This document shows, one piece after another, positions 1 through 6,176 of a stretch of DNA of 33,738 nt. The stretch lies in assembly GCA_004525935.1 (NCBI GenBank), contig SPBP01000002.1, positions 1 through 33,738 of the forward strand. The letters are read 5' to 3'. The stretch comes from Lentisphaerales bacterium (lineage in GTDB: Bacteria; Verrucomicrobiota; Kiritimatiellia; SPBP01). The first letter of the stretch is position 1, and every line of letters begins with the position of its first letter. Below the pieces are notes generated by a model. That model was not told where the DNA came from. It did no database searches and saw only the letters and a program-made list of their open reading frames with translations. Made by a program: the position numbers and the translations under genes.

Positions 1-32
1 ATACTGTAGCCGGAGGGGCGTAGCGAATTGTG

Positions 33-96
33 CATGGCCAAGGAACGCGAAGCAGGAATAGCGGCGCTATTTCGATGCAGCGTGACGCTGGCCATG
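33..96. repeat. Nested inverted repeat
   Basis: CATGGCCA at 33-40 is matched exactly by TGGCCATG at 89-96. Between them lie a perfect 6-bp hairpin (AATAGC-GGC-GCTATT, 57-71) and the near-palindrome AGCGT-G-ACGCT (about 79-89). No T-tract follows, so it is not a standard terminator. Confidence 0.5.
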
Positions 97-105
97 TGCA
101 ATGCA

Positions 106-122
106 GTAGCCAAAACGGCTAC
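106..122. repeat. Short perfect hairpin
   Basis: GTAGCC (106-111) pairs with GGCTAC (117-122) across the loop AAAAC. It is one of several small hairpins in this gene-free stretch. Role unknown. Confidence 0.45.
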
Positions 123-178
123 AGGATTATTGAAACTGCTCTAGAAGGCCATATTCTTTCCGTCCAGCAATTCCCTCT

Positions 179-202
179 ACCCACAGATTCTCCGGAGGAC
201 CC
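179..202 (+). repeat. Dispersed 24-nt repeat, copy A
   Basis: The 24 nt beginning ACCCACAGATTCT match 3433-3456 at 21 of 24 positions in the same orientation. The first 13 nt are identical. Both copies sit in gene-free, hairpin-rich spacers. Confidence 0.5.
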
Positions 203-265
203 AAATGATATTCTCTCGCAAAGACGCAAAGGGCGCAAAGTTTTGGGGTTTCTGAAACCTGCCTG

Positions 266-321
266 CCCTCCGAAGCCTCGGCGAAGGAGGGACACCTGAA
301 CACTGTCCTCCGTAGGCGGAG
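266..321. repeat. Tandem GC-rich hairpins
   Basis: CCCTCC at 266-271 pairs with GGAGGG at 286-291, with an inner CCGA/TCGG pair. Fifteen bases later CTCCG (308-312) pairs with CGGAG (317-321). The palindrome GGTTTC-T-GAAACC lies just before, at 247-259. The paired CCTCCG.. hairpins look like a dispersed palindromic (REP-like) unit, not a terminator, since no T-run follows on either strand. Only one copy of the unit is present in this window. Confidence 0.5.
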
Positions 322-341
322 ACGCTGAGAAACGTGGGTTG

Positions 342-896
342 CTACTTGTTCAGGAAGTACTCGAGCCATCCCATGAGGCCGGCCTCGCCCGATGCGTCGT
401 ACCGACTGTCGTCCACACAGTTTTCCTTCGCTATGCTGACAAGCGGCGTGTAGCCGGTTTTGCCCTGGTGGACGCTTTTCTTCATGATCAGCGCAAAACT
501 CTTTTCGCCGCTGGTTGACGAGAGAACAATTATCGGAACCCCTGCGGCTTTGCCTGCCTCTTCGTACTCTTCCTTCAACCGGCTTATGGTCTCCCACCCG
601 TCCATGATGGGCATCTGGAGGTCCAGCACGATGAAGAGCGGGTCTTTCCGATGGGTCTTGCGTATGAATTCGAGCTTCTCGAGGGCTTCCTTGCCATTTG
701 ACGCTTCGTGAACAACGACGTTCTGCGCCACGCCCCTGACGTCCCGGGCAACCTTCATCCTTATGCCGCGCTCATCATCCACGATGAGCACATGATTGCT
801 GTTCGGGTCGAGATTCCGCTGAATGGTTGCCACGAGTGTCGCGTATTCGTTGCGGACCATTTCGCCTTTGGTATCTGTGGGCTTGTATTCGCTCAT
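342..896 (-). CDS. Stand-alone receiver-domain response regulator
   Basis: This 184-residue protein is a single CheY-like receiver domain. The acidic pair D40-D41 starts the fold (VLIVDDE), the phospho-acceptor is D92 in VLDLQMPIMDG, and the switch Ser/Thr is at S126-S127. A lysine that could fill the conserved Lys position is K146, although the usual Lys-Pro is missing. About 33 residues precede the domain, and no DNA-binding or enzymatic output domain follows, so it probably acts by protein contact. A strong ribosome site (GGAGGAG, six bases upstream) fixes the start. The gene lies 49 bp downstream of the histidine kinase on the same strand, so the two are very probably co-transcribed and form a phosphorelay pair. 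The signal and target are not visible from the sequence. Confidence 0.9.
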   Translation of the reverse strand: MSEYKPTDTKGEMVRNEYATLVATIQRNLDPNSNHVLIVDDERGIRMKVARDVRGVAQNVVVHEASNGKEALEKLEFIRKTHRKDPLFIVLDLQMPIMDGWETISRLKEEYEEAGKAAGVPIIVLSSTSGEKSFALIMKKSVHQGKTGYTPLVSIAKENCVDDSRYDASGEAGLMGWLEYFLNK

Positions 897-945
897 GACC
901 GTCTCCTCCGGATAACAGCATGTGTTTGCATCCCGTTTTTCCCGT

Positions 946-2205
946 TCAGAATACTACGGTGAACACTGTTCCTGCGTCCGATGTCTGGCATCGGATTCCA
1001 CCACCATTTACATTCACTATCTTCTTGGTAATGGTCAGGCCGAGGCCTGTTCCGCCTTCTTTCTTGGTCTTGAAAGGAATAAACAGGTTGTCGGCGATTT
1101 CCCGCGGCATCCCGGGCCCGTTATCTGCGACCTCGACGCTGATCCGGCCGTCGACCAGTGACGACTTCACGGTGATGGTGGCATCGGCGACGGCATGAAC
1201 AACCAATGCCTCGATGGCATTCTTGCACAGATTGAAGAACGCCATCTTGAGCTGCGCGGGATCCAACTGTCGCCTGGCAATGCGCTTGTCCCCCTCGAAC
1301 ACGACTGCGGTCACAATCGGCTGGTCCTTGGCGAATGCCCGCGCCGATGCCACGACTTCTGCGAGCACATCGTTGATATCGGCCTCGATAAAATGCGGTT
1401 CGTATATCTTGGTGAATTCGAGGTAGGTCTTCGCCAGCGCCGCGCCCTCGCCAACGGTGGAGCGGGTCAGCTCTAGGTCCCCGGAAATAGTTTCATTACT
1501 GAAGATATCCGGGGCTTGCTGCTCGATGTCCGACTTGAGGTAGCCGAGCCACGATTGGGCCGAGATAAACTTGTTTTTCAGCTCGTGGATGGCCTGGTAG
1601 GAGGTCTGCCGCAGGGTGATTACTTCCATGCCGAATGCGATGTTCGGAAGAATGAGGAATATGCCCGACAAATGATCGTATTGCTCCTGTCTGAACGTGG
1701 CCAGGTCAAATTCTTCTGGCCCGGCTTCGACCTGCACTCCGGGCAGGACATTCGAGTCGAACAGGAGCTGCAGCGCGCCTGCGTTTCGGTGCGTTGAGCC
1801 GTCGGTCGCAGATTGGTGTATTGAAGGGATGGGAATGCTGAGCAGGTACCGCGTGGCGCTGTTTGTCTGGGCGTCGATGCCGGCAAAATGCCGCTTGTCG
1901 GTCGGAGCATAGGTGTAGATGATGCGGCCGTTGCGCACGGTTGCCCCGGCGATGCTGTCGAACGGCACCCTTGCCCCGACAACCCCCGGAACATCGGAGA
2001 ACAGGAATTGGAGGTAGGGTCCTTCTTCGCCGAGAATGGAGCCGCCTGTTGCGCCGGAGATGTCTATGCATGCCTGCAGCGCGCGTTCGAGCATTTTCTC
2101 CGGCGTGCTGCCGAGGCTACACTGCACGATTTCCCGAAGGTGCTCCGCCAGTGCCTGATTGTGAAGTGGTGCGCTCATGCAACTAAGGGACGATAGCAAT
2201 TCCAT
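946..2205 (-). CDS. GAF-domain sensor histidine kinase
   Basis: This is a cytoplasmic two-component sensor kinase of 419 residues with no membrane segment. A GAF-like sensory region covers roughly residues 25-195. The phosphorylation site is H207 in the H-box HELKN. The ATPase domain has the N-box (N325/N329 in NLCKNAIEAL), the G1 box D361-NGPGM and the G2 box GGTGLGL (384-390). The H-box resembles the NtrB-like HE(I/L)KN type more than the common HELRTP type. No good ribosome site precedes the first Met at 2205 or the Met ten codons in (2178), so the start is uncertain. The receiver protein 49 bp downstream is the obvious partner. With GAF as the only sensory region, it probably senses a small intracellular ligand or redox state, but the ligand cannot be told. 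Confidence 0.9.
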   Translation of the reverse strand: MELLSSLSCMSAPLHNQALAEHLREIVQCSLGSTPEKMLERALQACIDISGATGGSILGEEGPYLQFLFSDVPGVVGARVPFDSIAGATVRNGRIIYTYAPTDKRHFAGIDAQTNSATRYLLSIPIPSIHQSATDGSTHRNAGALQLLFDSNVLPGVQVEAGPEEFDLATFRQEQYDHLSGIFLILPNIAFGMEVITLRQTSYQAIHELKNKFISAQSWLGYLKSDIEQQAPDIFSNETISGDLELTRSTVGEGAALAKTYLEFTKIYEPHFIEADINDVLAEVVASARAFAKDQPIVTAVVFEGDKRIARRQLDPAQLKMAFFNLCKNAIEALVVHAVADATITVKSSLVDGRISVEVADNGPGMPREIADNLFIPFKTKKEGGTGLGLTITKKIVNVNGGGIRCQTSDAGTVFTVVF

Positions 2206-2339
2206 GCTGCTTCATCAACCCCATTGGTCGGAATGGGCACAATGGCCGGGGTTTTGCAATTGCCACGGGCGTACGGGAGTGCTACGGTTCCTGCATACTC
2301 GGTTCCCGTTGAATGGCGCCGGCCTGATGGAGTCCACCC

Positions 2340-2963
2340 GTGGCTGATGTAAGGATCAAGTGCGCTAAGTGCGGCAAGGAAATGATGGTGTCGGAGTATG
2401 TGTCGTCCGACGCACTCGGCGATTGTTCCTGTGGCGCGAAGCTCCTCATGCCGCAGATCCCCAAGAAGAAACAGAACCCCACCACGGTGCGTTATGCGCG
2501 CGACCCGGCGACGATCGAAGCGGAAGCAAATCGTCCGCGTTTTCGCGCAAGACGTTCATCCACCCTCGTGCGGCTCGGAAGCTGGCGTATTTCGGAATAT
2601 GGCATGAGCTGGTTGATTTTCCTGCTGCTGGCCAGCGTGTTGTCTTACTTCCGCTATTCGGACGCGCTCGCCAAGACCTCGCTGGAAACCTATACGTTCT
2701 GGGGGATGGTGGCGATGGGGTTGTTTCACATGGTAGTAATAGTCGACGCCTTCTACAACGAGTTCTTCGAGGGGCTGGTTTCCCTGATGATCCCGCCCTA
2801 TTCGCTTTACTACCTGTACTTCAAGTCGGACTCGTTCGCGCTGAGGGCAATTGTTGGCGGACTTGCCGTGGCGTTCGGACTCGACATGGTCGAACTGTGT
2901 GTCGACCAGCTGTCGGGCTATGTCAAGGAAGTCAACGACTTCATCTGGTCCGGCGGCGGCTGA
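2340..2963 (+). CDS. Zinc-ribbon membrane protein, function unknown
   Basis: I do not recognise this 207-residue protein as a named family. It starts at GTG with GGAG seven bases upstream. The N-terminus carries four cysteines in a ribbon-like arrangement (C8-x2-C11 and C29-x-C31), of the type seen at the head of many PVC-group membrane proteins. A basic linker (about 40-80) follows, and then four probable membrane segments at about 89-104, 119-137, 143-161 and 167-187. The topology suggests a cytoplasmic metal-binding head on a small integral membrane domain. It is divergent from the kinase-receiver pair across 134 bp, so shared regulation is possible but unproven. No catalytic motif was seen. 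Confidence 0.75.
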   Translation: MADVRIKCAKCGKEMMVSEYVSSDALGDCSCGAKLLMPQIPKKKQNPTTVRYARDPATIEAEANRPRFRARRSSTLVRLGSWRISEYGMSWLIFLLLASVLSYFRYSDALAKTSLETYTFWGMVAMGLFHMVVIVDAFYNEFFEGLVSLMIPPYSLYYLYFKSDSFALRAIVGGLAVAFGLDMVELCVDQLSGYVKEVNDFIWSGGG

Positions 2964-3036
2964 CCGGAATTTCTGTCGGCAACCTGCTACCAGGAGAGCT
3001 TTCACAGAAGGCCGCACTTGTCCGCCTGTTATTGAG

Positions 3037-3080
3037 CCATTTGGCAGTTGCCCCTACAGGTTGTGTGTCCTGCCAAATGG
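3037..3080. repeat. 10-bp inverted repeat downstream of membrane gene
   Basis: CCATTTGGCA at 3037-3046 is the exact reverse complement of 3071-3080. An outer CACTTG/CAAGTG pair (about 3015-3020/3083-3088) extends it. It lies about 75 bp past the stop of the zinc-ribbon membrane gene and could end its transcript, but there is no T-run. Confidence 0.5.
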
Positions 3081-3098
3081 AGCAAGTGTAGGTAGCGA

Positions 3099-3125
3099 CA
3101 TATGGTGTTCGAAGAATGCCATATG
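3099..3125. repeat. 7-bp inverted repeat
   Basis: CATATGG (3099-3105) pairs with CCATATG (3119-3125) across 13 nt. It is a neighbour of the 3037-3080 hairpin. Role unknown. Confidence 0.4.
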
Positions 3126-3165
3126 GCGTTACCTCCAGCGGAAGATCATTGGTTCGGCCGAGACC

Positions 3166-3402
3166 GACAAAGCGGCTCGATTAAGCGTAACCAAGTAAGA
3201 GTGGAACTACGTGTGCGATGAAGTGTAGGGGTAACAGGAGTAGCAACTGTGGCGCAACTATTTAGCCATGAGGATCTGGACGTTTATCAGGCAGCGCTCC
3301 ACCTCGTGACTTGAAGGTCGCAGCCCATGACACTTAGTCCCTCCCTTCACCGTACACTTCATCCCATACTTACTTGGTTACGCTTAATCGACCAGCTTCG
3401 TC
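3166..3402. mobile_element. Inverted-repeat-bounded, MITE-like element
   Basis: The ends form an inverted repeat of 34 nt with 31 matches (3166-3199 against 3369-3402). Its inner 23 nt (3177-3199 and 3369-3391, beginning TCGATTAAGCG) match perfectly. After a roughly 12-nt indel a further 11 nt pair exactly (GATGAAGTGTA at 3217-3227 against 3353-3363). Inside lies a ribosome site and the first 20-odd codons of a four-helix-bundle gene. The size (about 237 bp), terminal inverted repeats and decayed cargo resemble a non-autonomous mobile unit or a relic of a 23S-rRNA-type intervening sequence. No target-site duplication was evident and no transposase is present. Confidence 0.5.
3249..3314 (+). 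pseudogene. Truncated four-helix-bundle (23S rRNA IVS-type) gene start
   Basis: From a GTG with AGGAG eight bases upstream, the frame reads 21 residues containing LFSHEDLDVYQAALHLV and then hits TGA. The F-x-x-EDLxVYQxA pattern is the N-terminal signature of the four-helix-bundle proteins encoded in 23S rRNA intervening sequences and in free-standing genomic copies (about 110-130 residues). Only the first helix survives; the rest is absent downstream. The intact translation start and the flanking inverted repeat suggest internal deletion within an element, not gradual decay of a chromosomal gene. Confidence 0.6.
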
Positions 3403-3432
3403 GTTCTTGAGCTTGGAAGAAACCCATAATCC

Positions 3433-3456
3433 ACCCACAGATTCTGCGCAAGACCC
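3433..3456 (+). repeat. Dispersed 24-nt repeat, copy B
   Basis: Matches 179-202 at 21 of 24 positions, same orientation. It lies between the inverted-repeat element and the end of coaB. Confidence 0.5.
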
Positions 3457-3476
3457 CTATATGATGGCCGCACGGG

Positions 3477-4109
3477 CTATGGCCCGCGGCTTTCGATCCA
3501 CTGAACAATCCTGCCGGCAAGTTCCTGTTTTGTCATGAGCACAGGGGCCCCGGGCTTGGCCGAGGCGGTGATGAGGGTGGCCATGTTTGTGTCGGACTCA
3601 AAACCCGAATCCGGCCGTGCCACATCATTGGCAACAATGAGGTCTAGTTTCTTTGCGACCAGTTTGCGGGATGCTTCTTCCAGCAGGTTGCCGGTCTCCG
3701 CCGCAAAGCCGACGAATATGCGTGAGCCTTTTGCCGGGGCAATGGTTCCAAGGATATCCGGCACGGGTTCGAGCTGGAGGTTCCGCGGCATGTTGTTCTT
3801 CTTCAGCTTTTCGGCAATTACCTCCGCGGGCCGCCAGTCGGCGACGGCCGCAGCCATGACAAGCGCATCGCACCATTCGAGTTCCCGGCGGACGGCATGC
3901 AACATGTCGTCGGCTGTTTCCACTGTTATCACGCGCGGGATCGCCGACAGGTCCACGGAAACCGGCCCGGCAATAAGCGCCACCTCGTGTCCTCGTTCGA
4001 TTGCCGTGAGTGCAAGGGCAAGCCCCATCTTGCCGGAGGATCGGTTTGAAATGAAACGAACGGGATCAATCGGTTCGCGGGTGGGTCCGGCTGTTATGAG
4101 TATCTTCAT
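3477..4109 (-). CDS. coaB: Stand-alone phosphopantothenoylcysteine synthetase
   Basis: CoaB joins 4'-phosphopantothenate and cysteine, using CTP in most bacteria, as the second step from pantothenate to coenzyme A. The 210 residues correspond to the C-terminal (CoaB) half of the usual bifunctional CoaBC/Dfp. Visible motifs are ITAGPTREPIDPVRFISNRS at residues 5-24 and the SSGKMG that follows, with N22 as the acyl-cytidylate-binding Asn, AAAVADWRP (86-94), and KLKK (101-104) holding the catalytic lysine. The CoaC (decarboxylase, flavin) half is not fused and not adjacent, so it should be encoded elsewhere. The start has GGTGAG upstream. The pantothenate gene panB lies at the far end of the window. 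Downstream, CGGGC-TATG-GCCCG overlaps the stop codon. Confidence 0.9.
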   Translation of the reverse strand: MKILITAGPTREPIDPVRFISNRSSGKMGLALALTAIERGHEVALIAGPVSVDLSAIPRVITVETADDMLHAVRRELEWCDALVMAAAVADWRPAEVIAEKLKKNNMPRNLQLEPVPDILGTIAPAKGSRIFVGFAAETGNLLEEASRKLVAKKLDLIVANDVARPDSGFESDTNMATLITASAKPGAPVLMTKQELAGRIVQWIESRGP

Positions 4110-4129
4110 GAGCTCACCAAAGCGGCATT

Positions 4130-4164
4130 CCGTTCGAAAGGCGGAAAAAGCGAACGGTTAACCG
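4130..4164. repeat. Hairpin and palindrome between dnaJ and coaB
   Basis: CCGTTCG (4130-4136) pairs with CGAACGG (4151-4157), and the 10-bp perfect palindrome CGGTTAACCG overlaps it at 4155-4164. It lies in the 65-bp gap downstream of dnaJ on the minus strand. It could be a weak terminator or processing site. Confidence 0.35.
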
Positions 4165-4174
4165 GACAGAGTGT

Positions 4175-5341
4175 CTATTTTTCAAGCTGGGCCTTGCGTT
4201 CGTAGAATTCATCAACTGCCGAGTTGAGTTTCGCAATAGCCGGGTAGTTGTCGGCAGTGGTATCCTGAAGCTCCTTCAGCAGCTTCTTCTGATGCGACGA
4301 GAGGTGGGACGGCACCTCTACGGTGATTTGAGCATGCAGGTCGCCTTTCCCGTAGCCGTTTACGCGCGGCATTCCCTTGTTGCGAAGTCGGAATACTTTG
4401 CCCGGTTGCGTCCCCGCCGCGATCTTGAGTTTTGCGTAACCTTCAAGGGTGGGCACTCGCACTTCGCCGCCGAGCGCCGCGGTTTCGATGGGAACGGGAA
4501 CATGGCAGAGAAGGTCGTCATCCGCTCGCTCAAACAACGAATGTGCCTTGACGTGAATTACGACGTAGAGGTCGCCCGACGGACCGCCCGAGGAACCGGA
4601 TTCGCCCTTACCGGAGAGCCGAAGGCGGGATCCTGTTTCAACGCCCTTTGGTATCTTCAATATTACTCGTCTGCGCGCCTTTGTGCGACCCTGGCCCCCG
4701 CATGTGCTGCACGGTTCCGTAATCATCTTGCCGGCCCCGCCGCAGACGGGACAGGTCTGGCGCATCTGGAATAACCCGCCCCCTGATACAACTACGCCGT
4801 GGCCATTGCACTGGCGGCAGGTCTCCTTCTTCGTACCCGGCTTGCTCCCGCTGCCGTGGCAGGTCTTGCACTCTTCAGAAATGGGCAACGTGATCTCGCG
4901 TTCGGAACCGAATGCGGATTCTTCAAAATCGATCTCGAGGTCAAACCGGAGGTCAGCGCCACGTTGTGGGCCGCCTCGCTGTCTCCCTCGGCCGCCGCCG
5001 AACAGGTTGTCGAATACGCTGCCGCCGCCGAATACACTGCTCAAGATATCTTCGATGTCCTGGGAATGGGTGAAGTCCCTGGAGAAATCGAAGCCACCTG
5101 GGCCAAATGCGGATTTGAGCCCGTCATGTCCGAACTGGTCGTATTTCTTGCGCTTGTCGGCATCGCTCAGAACTTCGTAGGCTTCGGAGACTTCTTTGAA
5201 CCGGTTTTCGGCGTCCTTGTTCCCCGGGTTGCGATCGGGATGGAACTGCATGGCAAGTTTGCGATAGACCTTTTTGATTTCGTCCGGCCCCGCGGACCTG
5301 CCGATGCCAAGGACTTCATAGTAATCACGTTTTGTTGCCAT
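4175..5341 (-). CDS. dnaJ: Chaperone DnaJ (Hsp40)
   Basis: DnaJ delivers unfolded clients to DnaK and stimulates its ATPase. The 388 residues show the full type I layout: a J domain (about 1-70) with the essential HPD at 34-36, a Gly/Phe-rich region with an FGGG stretch (about 75-125), and four zinc-binding CxxCxGxG-type motifs (CKTCHGSG, CRQCNGHG, CPVCGGAG, CSTCGGQG). The C-terminal substrate-binding and dimerisation domains then run to the end. The length is normal for the family. It begins 6 bp after the grpE stop codon on the same strand, so the two form an operon. No dnaK or hrcA lies in the window, so the partner must be encoded elsewhere. Confidence 0.98.
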   Translation of the reverse strand: MATKRDYYEVLGIGRSAGPDEIKKVYRKLAMQFHPDRNPGNKDAENRFKEVSEAYEVLSDADKRKKYDQFGHDGLKSAFGPGGFDFSRDFTHSQDIEDILSSVFGGGSVFDNLFGGGRGRQRGGPQRGADLRFDLEIDFEESAFGSEREITLPISEECKTCHGSGSKPGTKKETCRQCNGHGVVVSGGGLFQMRQTCPVCGGAGKMITEPCSTCGGQGRTKARRRVILKIPKGVETGSRLRLSGKGESGSSGGPSGDLYVVIHVKAHSLFERADDDLLCHVPVPIETAALGGEVRVPTLEGYAKLKIAAGTQPGKVFRLRNKGMPRVNGYGKGDLHAQITVEVPSHLSSHQKKLLKELQDTTADNYPAIAKLNSAVDEFYERKAQLEK

Positions 5342-5347
5342 GTGCTC

Positions 5348-5986
5348 TTACTCTTTCCCGGGTTCCCCGCGCTGCTCCTGGGGTTCCGAATCTTCCTCAG
5401 CCGTTGCATCCGGGGCATCGGTGCGGTCGTCGTCGGCCACATCCTGGTCGTCCTCGTTGGAGGATGCCACGACAACCTGTGCTGCACGGAGAAGTCTCTT
5501 GCCGGATTTGTAGCCTCGTCGTATCTCGTGGATGATTGTGCCGCCGGGTTCATCGGACGGAACATGTGAAACAGCTTCGTGCAGGTTGGGATCCTGCATG
5601 CCGGTTGCCGGCACGGGCTCGAGCCCGAATTTCGTCAGGACACATGTGAACTGGTCCGACAGCATCCGGTAACCTGCCAGAAATGTTCCGTCGGGATCAT
5701 GGTCGGCCGCGGCTCTGAGGCCGAGTTCAATATGATCGAGAACAGGCAGTAGTTCCTCGAGCAGTTCATCCTGAGCTCTGCGCGAGGTTTCCTGGCGCTC
5801 GCGCAGAACGCGTTTCCGGAAATTGTCGAAGTCGGCGCGCAGCCGGAGATAGCGGTCGTCCTGTTCCACCTTTTCCGGGGCGGCGCCAGGCGAGGGGCCG
5901 TCCTCTGCCTGAGCCTGGCTGGAAACAGGATCCTGATGGGCCTGCTCCTTGTCACCCCCGAGGGGGTCTTTCTTTCTGCGTTTCAT
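5348..5986 (-). CDS. grpE: Nucleotide exchange factor GrpE
   Basis: GrpE releases ADP from DnaK. The 212-residue protein has a polar, low-complexity N-terminus (to about 45) and then the long helix with the RLRADFDNFRKR coiled-coil segment. The C-terminal beta domain carries the family phrase GMQDPNLHEAVSHVPSDE near residues 125-145. An acidic tail rich in Asp and Glu (about 175-212) is unusually long. A GAGGA ribosome site precedes the ATG. It is the first gene of the grpE-dnaJ operon. I searched the upstream 190 bp for a CIRCE operator and saw none. Confidence 0.95.
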   Translation of the reverse strand: MKRRKKDPLGGDKEQAHQDPVSSQAQAEDGPSPGAAPEKVEQDDRYLRLRADFDNFRKRVLRERQETSRRAQDELLEELLPVLDHIELGLRAAADHDPDGTFLAGYRMLSDQFTCVLTKFGLEPVPATGMQDPNLHEAVSHVPSDEPGGTIIHEIRRGYKSGKRLLRAAQVVVASSNEDDQDVADDDRTDAPDATAEEDSEPQEQRGEPGKE

Positions 5987-6096
5987 ATCGTCCTCTATCT
6001 ACCCAGGAATGCTGCGATTGGCAAGAAACCAGCCGCCCGCGCGCGACGCCGACTGACTCGCGCAATTGTGACGGGTTCCGGATGAAATACGCGCTC

Positions 6097-6126
6097 ACGA
6101 TACGAAAACGCAAGGACTCGTGGCAA
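6097..6126 (-). promoter_or_regulatory. Possible grpE-dnaJ promoter
   Basis: On the minus strand TTGCCA is followed after 18 nt by TATCGT, about 110 bp upstream of grpE. The match is moderate and there is no supporting operator, so this is only a candidate. Confidence 0.2.
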
Positions 6127-6176
6127 GCCTATCCCGCATATTGCTTGATGCGCGTTCAGCATGGGGACCATCGGGG

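Larger units (their letters stand above)
1..341. other. Gene-free structured intergenic region
   Basis: No open frame here resembles a protein. The stretch lies downstream of the minus-strand receiver gene and is rich in short inverted repeats: 33-40/89-96, AATAGC-GGC-GCTATT at 57-71, 106-122, 247-259, 266-291 and 308-321. A purine-rich phrase of the type GCAAAGACGCAAAG lies near 218-240. Repeats of this look are scattered through intergenic regions of many metagenome-derived genomes; that comparison is from memory. The gene to the left lies outside the window. Confidence 0.6.
2964..3476. other. Gene-free region with repeat element
   Basis: About 510 bp without an intact gene. It holds two plain hairpins (3037-3080 and 3099-3125), an inverted-repeat-bounded element (3166-3402) with a decayed gene start, and a dispersed repeat copy (3433-3456). 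Longer open frames crossing it show no family resemblance. Confidence 0.6.

Noticed and set aside
5987-6176. CIRCE/HrcA operator upstream of grpE
   Set aside because: No TTAGCACTC-N9-GAGTGCTAA or close variant was found.
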